Assembly (NCBI GenBank): GCA_000230935.2
Contig: AGIQ01000001.1
Span: forward strand, 1,798,001 to 1,862,000
DNA: 64,000 bases
Source: Mycolicibacterium rhodesiae JS60
GTDB taxonomy: Bacteria > Actinomycetota > Actinomycetes > Mycobacteriales > Mycobacteriaceae
Reading direction: 5' to 3'
Shown one piece after another: positions 56,599-64,000 of the stretch; positions within the stretch are counted from its first letter, which is position 1; every line of letters starts with the position of its first letter. The position numbers and the translations under genes are program-made. The notes beneath the pieces are model-generated. The model was not told the origin of the DNA. It saw only the letters and a program-made list of their open reading frames with translations, and made no database searches.

Positions 56599-58146
56599 TC
56601 ACGGCAGCCGCCTTGCGTCCAGTGCGCCGAACAAGCCGTCAGCGCGGTTCCAGCCGGCGGCCAGCCGTTCGGCGGCATCACGGCGTCCTGACGCCAGTGC
56701 GTCGGAGATCTCCCGTGCGGCGTGGGCGTGCAGATGCGCACGATAGCGCGCGTAATCGGCCGCGGAATCCTTGCTGACCATGAACGGCCAGTCGCTGGAC
56801 ACGGTCAGCAGCGTCTCGCGCAGGATCTGGTCGGCGACGAAATCGCGGGTGGGCGCGCTGTGCGCCAGCGCCTTATCGACGCATCCCAGCGCGGTGTCGA
56901 CGACCTCGATGTTGAGCTGGACCAGATCGGCCACCTGGTCACCGGACCACACTTGCCAGTCCTTGCCGGATCCCCAGGAGCTGGGCGGCAATTCGACGGG
57001 TGCGCCGACGAACCCGGCGCTCAGTGCATCGCGCAGCGTGCCGACTCGGACACCGGCTTCCGGCAGCGCACGCAGCAGCCGCTCCAGCCAAATCGGTCCC
57101 TCGTACCACCAGTGCCCGAACAACTCGGTGTCGAAGGCGGCGACCACGTGCGCGGGACGGCCGATGCGTTCCGACTCCGAGATCAGTCGCTGACGCACCA
57201 GGCCGACGAAATCCGCGACGTGGGTGTCGATCGCTCTGTCGGCGCGCTGAGGGTCGTACGGCGCCTTGGCGTCTGAGTCGACATTGCGGCCGGTGACCCG
57301 CGCCGGCTTGAGCCCGGTCAGGTGGTCGTAGGTGTGGAAATCGCGGTAGGCGGCATGCCCCGGGTAGCCCGATTTAGGTGACCACACCCGGTAGCTGACC
57401 TGCAGGTCGCGGCCGAAGGCCACCACGTCCGTCGACCCGACCGGCCGGCCCAGCGCGGTGTCACCGTGCAGCGACGGCCCGTCGACCATGAAGTGGCCGA
57501 CGCCTGCTGCGGCATAATCGTGTTCCATGCCTGGGGCATACGCACATTCGGGCGCCCAGATGCCCTTCGGCGTGTGGGCGAAACGCTGGCCGGCGTCTGC
57601 CAGCCCCTCGCGCAGCGCGAACTCGCGCAGCCGGGGGTTGAGCAGCGGCTGGAATGGGTGGGCCAGCGGGCCGCCGAGTAGCTCCACGGTGCCGGCGTCG
57701 ATCAGCTGGCGCAGCAGCGGGCTGGCACCGTGGCGCCAGAGGGTGCCGAACTCCTCGAGTGCCCGGCCTGCCTCGTCGTACTCGCGAATGCCGAACTCGC
57801 GCAACGCTTCCGGAGTGGTCGCGGTACCAGGCTCGGCGCTGGTCGGGGTGCGCAGGGTGGCGGCCTCCAGCGCGCGCAGCTGCCAGTTGGCCAGCCAGCG
57901 CTGCATGCCGTCCAGGCAGTAAGGGTCGTCGAGCTGGGCGGTGACCACCGGTGTCATGCCCAGGGTGAGCACTCCTCGGCGGCCCTCGGCGGCGAGCGTC
58001 CGCAGCACCCGCATCAGCGGCAGATAGGCCGCCGACCAGGATTGGTAGAGCCATTCCTCGCCCACCGGCCAGCGGCCGTGATGGGCCAGCCACGGCAGAT
58101 GGGTGTGCAGGACCAGGGTGAACTGGCCGGGTACTTCGTCCGTCAT
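56599..58146 (-). CDS. GH57-family alpha-glucan branching enzyme
   Basis: A 515-residue glycoside hydrolase 57 protein. The N-terminal FTLVLHTHLPWLAHHGRWPVGE is the family start, the nucleophile Glu is in GIWAPECAYAPG, and the catalytic Asp is in AFDTELFGHWWYEG. A DUF1957 helical domain follows at the C-terminus. The M. tuberculosis counterpart Rv3031 is assigned to branching of methylglucose lipopolysaccharide. It starts in a four-base ATGA overlap with the Rv3030-like gene, so both are translated together. Confidence 0.93.
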   Translation of the reverse strand: MTDEVPGQFTLVLHTHLPWLAHHGRWPVGEEWLYQSWSAAYLPLMRVLRTLAAEGRRGVLTLGMTPVVTAQLDDPYCLDGMQRWLANWQLRALEAATLRTPTSAEPGTATTPEALREFGIREYDEAGRALEEFGTLWRHGASPLLRQLIDAGTVELLGGPLAHPFQPLLNPRLREFALREGLADAGQRFAHTPKGIWAPECAYAPGMEHDYAAAGVGHFMVDGPSLHGDTALGRPVGSTDVVAFGRDLQVSYRVWSPKSGYPGHAAYRDFHTYDHLTGLKPARVTGRNVDSDAKAPYDPQRADRAIDTHVADFVGLVRQRLISESERIGRPAHVVAAFDTELFGHWWYEGPIWLERLLRALPEAGVRVGTLRDALSAGFVGAPVELPPSSWGSGKDWQVWSGDQVADLVQLNIEVVDTALGCVDKALAHSAPTRDFVADQILRETLLTVSSDWPFMVSKDSAADYARYRAHLHAHAAREISDALASGRRDAAERLAAGWNRADGLFGALDARRLP

Positions 58147-58919
58147 ATGCGCACCGCGATCGCGACCAGATCGAGGCTGTCGTCGATATCCCGCTCGGCC
58201 GCGTCCAGCAGGTCGAAGTACGCACAGCTGACCGCAGCCACATCGGCCAGCAGGCTCTCCGGCCAGGCGGCGTCGGCCAGCGCCCGTGCGATCTGGGCGT
58301 CGATGATCGAGCCGCCGTGCCGCTCGTCCATCGCGACCAGGCCGGGGCCGTGAAATACCCCGCTCATCGAGCGGATGGCGAAGCCGCCGTCGGTGAGCAG
58401 CTCGGCGAGTTCGGCGGCATTGAGTTCACGGGTGTGGAACGGGTTGATCGGGGTGTCGCGACCGGGGGAGAACGTGATGCGGTTGGGGGTCGACATCAAC
58501 AACAAACCGCCAGGTCGCAGGACTCGCGCGCATTCGGCGACGAACTGTGGCTGATCCCACAGATGTTCGATGACCTGGAAGTTCACCACAACGTCAACCG
58601 AAGCGTCGGGCAGCGGAAGAGCGGCCAAATTGCCTGCGAGCATGCTCACCCGGGGGTAGCGCGCCTGAACGTGCGCCACCGTCGCCTCGTCATAGTCCAC
58701 CGCCACCACCCGGTTGGCCACCGAGGCGATCAGGTCGGCCCCGTAGCCCTCACCGCAACCGGCCTCGAGCACATCACGACCTGCGCAAAGGTCCAACAGG
58801 CGGCGATAGACCACCTCATGGCGGCGGAACCAGTAGTTCTCTTCCGCCAGCCCGGGGATGGTCCGCTCGCCGGTCAGCGGTAAACCGCTGTCACCTGCAT
58901 CAGTCACGAATGCGCTCAT
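58143..58919 (-). CDS. SAM-dependent methyltransferase of the MGLP cluster (Rv3030-like)
   Basis: A 258-residue methyltransferase. Motif I is VLEAGCGEGYGADLI, followed by VVAVDYDEATVAHVQAR, VDVVVNFQVIEHLWD and LRPGGLLLMSTPNR. The ATG at 58919 (MSAFVTDAGDSGLPLTGERTIPG) was preferred to a longer upstream frame. It is the first gene of a three-gene operon with the GH57 and GT4 enzymes and probably methylates glucose residues of MGLP. The intergenic region to etfB is about 200 bp and should hold both promoters. Confidence 0.92.
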   Translation of the reverse strand: MSAFVTDAGDSGLPLTGERTIPGLAEENYWFRRHEVVYRRLLDLCAGRDVLEAGCGEGYGADLIASVANRVVAVDYDEATVAHVQARYPRVSMLAGNLAALPLPDASVDVVVNFQVIEHLWDQPQFVAECARVLRPGGLLLMSTPNRITFSPGRDTPINPFHTRELNAAELAELLTDGGFAIRSMSGVFHGPGLVAMDERHGGSIIDAQIARALADAAWPESLLADVAAVSCAYFDLLDAAERDIDDSLDLVAIAVRI

Positions 58920-59123
58920 TGCTAGGCAGGCTAACCCGAAGTTGGCGGTTCGCGAACTGCTCGGTACCGATGGGCTGCTAATACACAAACTTCGACCAGC
59001 TATGGTGTTCCTGCGAACCACGCTAAGTTACCCATCGGTAACATGATGTGAGTTGCGGAATGACCAAAAGTCTTGCGACCTTCCCTGGCCGCAGGACGCC
59101 TGCCAGGAGGACGTAGAAGACTC

Positions 59124-59915
59124 ATGACGAACATCGTGGTCCTGATCAAACAGGTCCCAGACACGTGGTCCGAGCGAAAGCTGTCCGACGGAGACTTCAC
59201 GCTCGATCGCGACGCCGCCGATGCCGTGCTGGACGAGATCAACGAGCGCGCCGTCGAAGAGGCATTGCTGATCAAGGAGAAAGAGGGCGGCGAGGGCACC
59301 GTGACCGTGCTGACCGCCGGCCCGGAGCGCGCCACCGAGGCGATCCGCAAGGCGCTGTCGATGGGTGCCGACAAGGCCGTACACCTGCTCGACGCTGGCC
59401 TGCACGGCTCCGACATGGTGCAGACCGGCTGGGCTCTGGCCCGCGCGCTGGGCGCCATCGAAGGCACCGAGCTGGTCATCGCCGGCAACGAGGCCACTGA
59501 CGGCACCGGCGGTGCGGTTCCGGCGATCATCGCCGAGTACCTCGGCCTGCCCCAGCTGACGCACCTGCGCAAGGTGACCGTCGAGGGCGGCAAGATCACC
59601 GGCGAGCGGGAGACCGACGAAGGCGTGTTCACCGTCGAGGCAACACTGCCCGCGGTCATCAGCGTCACCGAGAAGATCAACGAGCCGCGCTTCCCGTCCT
59701 TCAAGGGCATCATGGCCGCGAAGAAGAAGGAAGTGACCACCCTGACGCTGGCCGAGATCGGCGTCGAGGGCGACGAGGTCGGCCTGGCCAACGCCGGCAC
59801 GACGGTCACGGCGTCGACGCCGAAGCCGCCGAAGACCGCTGGCGAGAAGATCGCAGACGAGGGCGACGGCGGCACCAAGATCGCCGAGTACCTGGTGTCT
59901 CAGAAAATTATCTAG
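59124..59915 (+). CDS. etfB: Electron transfer flavoprotein beta subunit
   Basis: A 263-residue subunit. NIVVLIKQVPDTWSERKLS at the N-terminus, ALSMGADKAVHLLD and the AMP-binding GNEATDGTGGAVPAIIAEYL segment are typical. With EtfA it carries electrons from acyl-CoA dehydrogenases to the menaquinone pool. It is FixA/Rv3029c-like. An AGGAGG lies 13 bases upstream, rather far, with AGAAGA closer. Confidence 0.95.
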   Translation: MTNIVVLIKQVPDTWSERKLSDGDFTLDRDAADAVLDEINERAVEEALLIKEKEGGEGTVTVLTAGPERATEAIRKALSMGADKAVHLLDAGLHGSDMVQTGWALARALGAIEGTELVIAGNEATDGTGGAVPAIIAEYLGLPQLTHLRKVTVEGGKITGERETDEGVFTVEATLPAVISVTEKINEPRFPSFKGIMAAKKKEVTTLTLAEIGVEGDEVGLANAGTTVTASTPKPPKTAGEKIADEGDGGTKIAEYLVSQKII

Positions 59916-59965
59916 CAGATCATCCCGCTAATCGGACCATTCGAAAGACAAGAGGCTGAACAGCT

Positions 59966-60922
59966 ATGGCTGAAGTACTTGTGCTCGTCGAGCACGCCGA
60001 AGGTGCGGTGAAGAAAGTCACCGCCGAACTCATCACCGCCGCCCGCACTCTGGGCGAGCCTGCCGCCGTCGTGATCGGTGCCCCCGGCACCGCCGCGCCG
60101 CTGGTCGACGCTCTCACGGAAGCCGGTGCGGCGAAGATCTACGTCGCCGAGTCGGCCGACGCCGAGAGTTACCTGATCACCCCGTTCGTCGACGTCCTGG
60201 CGTCGCTGGTGGAGTCGGCCACTCCGGCCGCCGTGCTGCTGGCCGCCAACGCCGACGGCAAGGAGATCGCCGGCCGGCTGGCCGCACGCACCGGTGCGGG
60301 CGTGCTGTCCGACGTCGTCGACATCAAAGAGGGCGGCACGGGCGTCCACTCGATCTTCGGTGGCGCCTTCACCGTCGAGGCCAAGGCCAATGGTGACACC
60401 CCGGTGATCACCGTGCGTCCCGGTGCCATCGAGGCGTCGCCTGCCGCCGGTGCCGGCGAGCAGGTCAGCGTCGAGGTGCCCGCACAGGCCGAGAACGCCA
60501 CCAAGATCACCAAGCGGGAGCCCGCCGTCGCCGGCGACCGTCCCGAGCTCACCGAGGCCAGTGTCGTGGTCTCCGGTGGTCGTGGTGTCGGCAGCGCCGA
60601 GAAGTTCTCGGTCGTCGAGGACCTGGCGGACTCGCTGGGCGGCGCCGTCGGTGCATCGCGTGCCGCCGTCGACTCGGGCTACTACCCGGGCCAGTTCCAG
60701 GTGGGCCAGACCGGAAAGACGGTTTCGCCGCAGCTGTACATCGCGCTGGGCATCTCCGGTGCGATCCAGCACCGGGCCGGTATGCAGACCTCGAAGACGA
60801 TCATCGCGGTGAACAAGGACGAGGAAGCTCCGATCTTCGAGATCGCCGACTACGGCATCGTCGGCGATCTGTTCAACGTCGCACCGCAGCTGACCGACGC
60901 CGTCAAGGCCCGCAAGGGCTAG
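59966..60922 (+). CDS. etfA: Electron transfer flavoprotein alpha subunit
   Basis: A 318-residue subunit. The C-terminal FAD domain is complete: [39 protein letters not shown], then [24 protein letters not shown] and [10 protein letters not shown]. It forms a heterodimer with EtfB, whose gene ends 50 bases upstream in the same operon. A strong terminator follows. Confidence 0.96.
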   Translation: MAEVLVLVEHAEGAVKKVTAELITAARTLGEPAAVVIGAPGTAAPLVDALTEAGAAKIYVAESADAESYLITPFVDVLASLVESATPAAVLLAANADGKEIAGRLAARTGAGVLSDVVDIKEGGTGVHSIFGGAFTVEAKANGDTPVITVRPGAIEASPAAGAGEQVSVEVPAQAENATKITKREPAVAGDRPELTEASVVVSGGRGVGSAEKFSVVEDLADSLGGAVGASRAAVDSGYYPGQFQVGQTGKTVSPQLYIALGISGAIQHRAGMQTSKTIIAVNKDEEAPIFEIADYGIVGDLFNVAPQLTDAVKARKG

Positions 60923-60937
60923 GTTTCTCTGCGCGAG

Positions 60938-60987
60938 CAGACACAAACGCCTCCGACACGCCGAGTGTTCGGAGGCGTTTGTGTCTG
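60938..60987 (+). terminator. Terminator after etfA
   Basis: A 19-bp perfect stem (60938-60956 with 60969-60987) is extended by three more pairs, with one bulged T at 60968, and closed by a five-base loop. It starts 15 bases after the stop codon, followed by TT. It separates the etf operon from the acyltransferase genes. Confidence 0.8.
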
Positions 60988-61079
60988 TTGGCGGTCAATC
61001 CCTATTGGTCATCGAGCGTGCACGAACACGTCACGCTGGCGTTGACATCCCGCCGAACGCCTCCGTAACCGTTTCAGCT

Positions 61080-61931
61080 ATGAGCACTGCCTCTGTACTC
61101 ATAGCTCCTGACCAGAACGAGACCGCCGCCCTGCGCGGCCCCCGCTACTCGCTACTGCTGTCCACCGATCCCACGTTGATCGAGGCGGCGCAGCGGCTGC
61201 GTTATCAGGTGTTCACCACCGAGCCCGGTTATGCACTGCCCGCCGACGGCGACGGCCGTGACGCCGACCGGTTCGACGAATTCTGCGACCACCTGCTGGT
61301 GCGCGAGGACATCTCGGGCGAGCTGGTCGGGTGCTACCGAATGCTTCCGCCTCCCGGCGCGATCGCCGCTGGAAGTCTCTACACCGCAACGGAATTCGAT
61401 GTGAGCGCGCTCGACGCGCTGCGGCCGTCGCTGGTGGAGATGGGCCGCGCCGTGGTCCGGGGCGACCACCGCAACGGTGCGGTGGTGCTGCTCATGTGGG
61501 CCGGCATCCTGGCCTACCTGGACCGGTGCGGATACGACTACGTCACCGGATGTGTCTCGGTCCCCACGCATTCAGAAGACCCGGCGGGCGCACCTCCAGG
61601 TTCCCAGATCCGCGGGGTCCGTGACTTCGTTCTGCGCCGACACGCCGCCGCGCCCGAGCACACGGTGTATCCGTACCGCCCGGTCATCCTCGACGGGGTC
61701 GGCCTGGACGACATCGCGCCGCCGGCCAGGCCCACGATTCCGCCCCTGATGCGTGGCTACCTGCGGCTTGGCGCCCGGGTCTGCGGTGAGCCCGCCCACG
61801 ACCCGGAGTTCGGCGTCGGCGACTTCCCGGCCCTGCTGGACAAGCGCGAGGCCGATACCCGCTACCTGACCCGGCTGCGTTCGGTTTCGGCGGCCAGCGA
61901 GATGGCCGGTGGGATGGGGGAGACGGCATGA
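61080..61931 (+). CDS. GNAT-type N-acyltransferase (OlsB/hemolysin-like, Rv3027c-like)
   Basis: A 283-residue protein with an acyl-homoserine-lactone-synthase/OlsB-type GNAT fold: [41 protein letters not shown] is the family signature, followed by [26 protein letters not shown]. Such proteins transfer a hydroxyacyl chain from ACP to an amino group, as in the first step of ornithine-lipid synthesis. Its stop overlaps the next acyltransferase start as ATGA, so the two probably work together. Confidence 0.88.
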   Translation: MSTASVLIAPDQNETAALRGPRYSLLLSTDPTLIEAAQRLRYQVFTTEPGYALPADGDGRDADRFDEFCDHLLVREDISGELVGCYRMLPPPGAIAAGSLYTATEFDVSALDALRPSLVEMGRAVVRGDHRNGAVVLLMWAGILAYLDRCGYDYVTGCVSVPTHSEDPAGAPPGSQIRGVRDFVLRRHAAAPEHTVYPYRPVILDGVGLDDIAPPARPTIPPLMRGYLRLGARVCGEPAHDPEFGVGDFPALLDKREADTRYLTRLRSVSAASEMAGGMGETA

Positions 61932-62764
61932 CCGCCCCCGATCACGCCTGGTTGCCCCGGGCGCTGTGCGACGAGAGCTGCGTGCACGCCGGCGGCGCCC
62001 CGCCGTCGCGGCGGTTCATCGCCGGGCTGCGGGCGGGAGTGCGCATCACGGCGGCGTTGATGATGTTGCTGATGGTGCCGCTGCTGGCGGTGCCGCTGCC
62101 CGGCCGATCACGCGTGCAGCGGCTGTACTGCCGGACCTTCCTGCGCTGCCTCGGCGTGCGAATCACCGTGTCGGGCGGTCCGATTCGCAACCTGCGCGGC
62201 GTGCTCGTGGTCAGTGGCCACGTCTCGTGGATCGACATCTTCGTCATCGGCTCGGTGCTGCCGGGCGCGTTCGTCGCGCGGGCCGACCTGATCGACTGGC
62301 CCGCCGTGGGGCTGGCCGCGCGCATCATGAAGGTGATCCCGATCGACCGCGGCAGTCTGCGCAGGCTGCCGCAGGTCGTGGCGCAGGTGGCCGGGCGGCT
62401 GCGCAACGGGCAGACCGTCGTCGCCTTCCCGGAAGGCACCACCTGGTGCGGGCTGGCCTACGGGCAGTTCCGCCCGGCCATGTTCCAGGCCGCGGTCGAT
62501 TCCGGCCGCCCGGTCCAGCCGCTGCGGCTGTCCTACCTCCACCGCGACGGCCGGCCCTCGACGGTGACGGCGTTCGTCGGGGACGACACCCTCTGGCAGT
62601 CATTGAGCCGCACGGTCCGGACCCGGCTGACCGTCGTCGACGTCGAGGTCGCCTCCCTGGAGCTGCCCGGCACCGACCGTCGCGAACTGGCGTCCCGCTG
62701 CGAGGTGGCTGTTCGCGGGCAGATCGCGCCCCGCTTCGAGCACTGCCACGCATTGGCGGGCTGA
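61928..62764 (+). CDS. PlsC-type 1-acylglycerol-3-phosphate acyltransferase family (Rv3026c-like)
   Basis: A 278-residue membrane-associated acyltransferase. One transmembrane helix is near the N-terminus ([18 protein letters not shown]). The catalytic HX4D motif is GHVSWIDIF and the substrate-binding motif is FPEGTTW. It would acylate a lysolipid. Paired with the preceding GNAT enzyme, it forms an OlsB/OlsA-like pair that could make an ornithine-type or related aminolipid, though the product is inferred. Confidence 0.9.
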   Translation: MTAPDHAWLPRALCDESCVHAGGAPPSRRFIAGLRAGVRITAALMMLLMVPLLAVPLPGRSRVQRLYCRTFLRCLGVRITVSGGPIRNLRGVLVVSGHVSWIDIFVIGSVLPGAFVARADLIDWPAVGLAARIMKVIPIDRGSLRRLPQVVAQVAGRLRNGQTVVAFPEGTTWCGLAYGQFRPAMFQAAVDSGRPVQPLRLSYLHRDGRPSTVTAFVGDDTLWQSLSRTVRTRLTVVDVEVASLELPGTDRRELASRCEVAVRGQIAPRFEHCHALAG

Positions 62765-62820
62765 CCGCCCCTTTCGGCGTGGTCAGGGCGACCTGCTCGG
62801 GCCGGTATTCTGGACGAGCT

Positions 62821-64000
62821 ATGAGCCCGACCACCGGTCCGGTGTATCTCGACCACGCTGCCACCACCCCGATGCACGCTGCTGCCATCGAGGCGATGAC
62901 GGCCGCGCTGGCCACCGTCGGTAACGCCTCCTCGTTGCACACCGCCGGCCGCGACGCCCGCCGCCGGATGGAGGAGGCCCGGGAGAGCATCGCGGCGCGG
63001 CTGGGCGCCCGCCCGTCCGAGGTGATCTTCACCGCCGGCGGCACCGAGAGCGACAACCTCGCCGTCAAGGGCGTCTACTGGGCCCGCCGCGACGTGGCTG
63101 CGGGCCGCCGCCGCATCGTCACCACCGCCGTCGAACACCACGCCGTCCTCGATGCCGTCACCTGGCTGGCCGAGCACGAGGGCGCCGAGGTGACGTTCCT
63201 GCCCACCGAACCCGACGGTTCGGTGACCGCCGCCGCCCTGCGCGACATTCTGCAGCAGCACGATGACGTGGCGCTGGTGTCGGTGATGTGGGCCAACAAC
63301 GAAGTCGGCACGATCATGCCGATCGCCGAATTGGCTGCGGTGGCAGCCGAATTCGATGTGCCGATGCACAGCGACGCGGTGCAGGCCGTCGGCCACATCC
63401 CGGTCGACTTCACCGGCTCGGGCCTGTCGGCCATCAGCCTGGCCGCGCACAAGTTCGGTGGACCCACCGGCGTCGGCGCGCTGCTACTGCGCCGCGCCAC
63501 CGCCTGTGTCCCCCTGCTGCACGGCGGCGGCCAGGAGCGCGACGTCCGTTCCGGCACACCGGATGTCGCGGGAGTGGTAGCGATGGCCGCGGCCGCCGAC
63601 GTCGCCGTCGAATCTCTCGAGGAGACCGGTGCCCACCTACGTGTCTTGCGCGAGCGGCTCATCGACGGGGTTCTGGATTCCATCGCCGACACCCATCTCA
63701 ACGGCGCCCTTGGCGATCGGCGGCTGCCGGGCAACACCCACTTCACCTTCCGCGGTTGCGAGGGTGACTCCCTGCTGATGCTGTTGGACGCCAACGGAAT
63801 CGAATGCTCCACCGGGTCGGCGTGTACGGCCGGTGTGGCTCAGCCGTCCCACGTCCTGCTGGCCATGGGTGCCGACGCCGACGCTTCGCGGGGCTCGCTG
63901 CGATTGTCGTTGGGGCACACCAGTACTGAAGCCGACGTCGATGCGGCGCTGCGGGTGCTGCCTGCCGCTGTCGAGCGGGCCCGCCAGGCCGCACTGGCCA
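62821..64000 (+). CDS. iscS: Cysteine desulfurase IscS (partial)
   Basis: The gene is cut by the window end after about 393 codons; only a few C-terminal residues should be missing. PLP-binding features are [30 protein letters not shown] and the Schiff-base Lys in [10 protein letters not shown]. The catalytic Cys is in [23 protein letters not shown]. It provides sulfur for Fe-S clusters and tRNA thiolation. It is Rv3025c-like. A TATTCT -10-like box is nine bases before the ATG. Confidence 0.95.
   Translation, partial: MSPTTGPVYLDHAATTPMHAAAIEAMTAALATVGNASSLHTAGRDARRRMEEARESIAARLGARPSEVIFTAGGTESDNLAVKGVYWARRDVAAGRRRIVTTAVEHHAVLDAVTWLAEHEGAEVTFLPTEPDGSVTAAALRDILQQHDDVALVSVMWANNEVGTIMPIAELAAVAAEFDVPMHSDAVQAVGHIPVDFTGSGLSAISLAAHKFGGPTGVGALLLRRATACVPLLHGGGQERDVRSGTPDVAGVVAMAAAADVAVESLEETGAHLRVLRERLIDGVLDSIADTHLNGALGDRRLPGNTHFTFRGCEGDSLLMLLDANGIECSTGSACTAGVAQPSHVLLAMGADADASRGSLRLSLGHTSTEADVDAALRVLPAAVERARQAALA

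Overview
The window is chromosomal DNA from a high-GC actinobacterium, almost certainly a mycobacterium of the environmental Mycolicibacterium type. The backbone follows, in inverted order, the gene order I remember for M. tuberculosis Rv3059 to Rv3025c: a CYP136-like P450, TetR and SDR genes, dinB2, nrdHIE, TetR and Baeyer-Villiger monooxygenase, nrdF2, adhC, fecB, ctaD, serB2, an ABC ATPase, Nudix, echA17, the methylglucose lipopolysaccharide genes, etfBA, two acyltransferases and iscS. Gene-by-gene assignment to H37Rv is from memory, not from a search.

Left part (1-10.4 kb): the end of a SpoIIE-type phosphatase, a 45-residue Cys-rich protein, a CsoR-family regulator with its operator, a free-standing LeuA regulatory domain behind an apparent leaderless leader peptide with alternative RNA stems, the P450/TetR/SDR group, dinB2 with its TetR, an FMN reductase, and nrdHIE behind an NrdR box. 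NrdHIE and the distant NrdF2 (27.2 kb, with two NrdR boxes) together form the class Ib ribonucleotide reductase.

First accessory block (10.3-24.6 kb) separates nrdE from the Rv3050c-like TetR gene. It starts with a perfect 24-bp hairpin and a free-standing GIY-YIG/NUMOD3 homing-type nuclease. It continues with a DUF5997 gene facing a LysR substrate-binding protein that lacks a helix-turn-helix, two dioxygenases, a secreted protein, and SMI1-like and PGDYG-like genes. Its centre is a candidate immune cassette: a 1399-residue TIR-nSTAND-TM-WD40 protein, a patatin-like phospholipase 15 bp downstream, and a convergent four-TM protein with TrkA-like Rossmann domains and a C-terminal RyR domain. 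A geranylgeranyl-reductase-family gene closes the block.

Middle (24.7-45.8 kb): conserved metabolic and respiratory genes, an orphan YrbE permease, the YczR/YczE pair with a small gene between them, and a complete IS481-like element. The IS lies inside the terminator hairpin between serB2 and yczR, flanked by 15-bp direct repeats.

Second accessory block (45.8-52.5 kb) is an arsenic island: three ArsR-type regulators with separate operators, an aquaporin, an FAD disulfide oxidoreductase, an ArsI-type C-As lyase, an LMW-PTP-fold ArsC, ArsD and ArsA. No ArsB or Acr3 pump is present in the window.

Right part (52.6-64 kb): a PQQ-propeller lipoprotein, the MGLP-type acetyltransferase, glycosyltransferase, GH57 and methyltransferase genes, an MPT63-like secreted protein, etfBA, two acyltransferases and the start of iscS, cut by the window end. 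I saw no tRNA, rRNA or CRISPR array.
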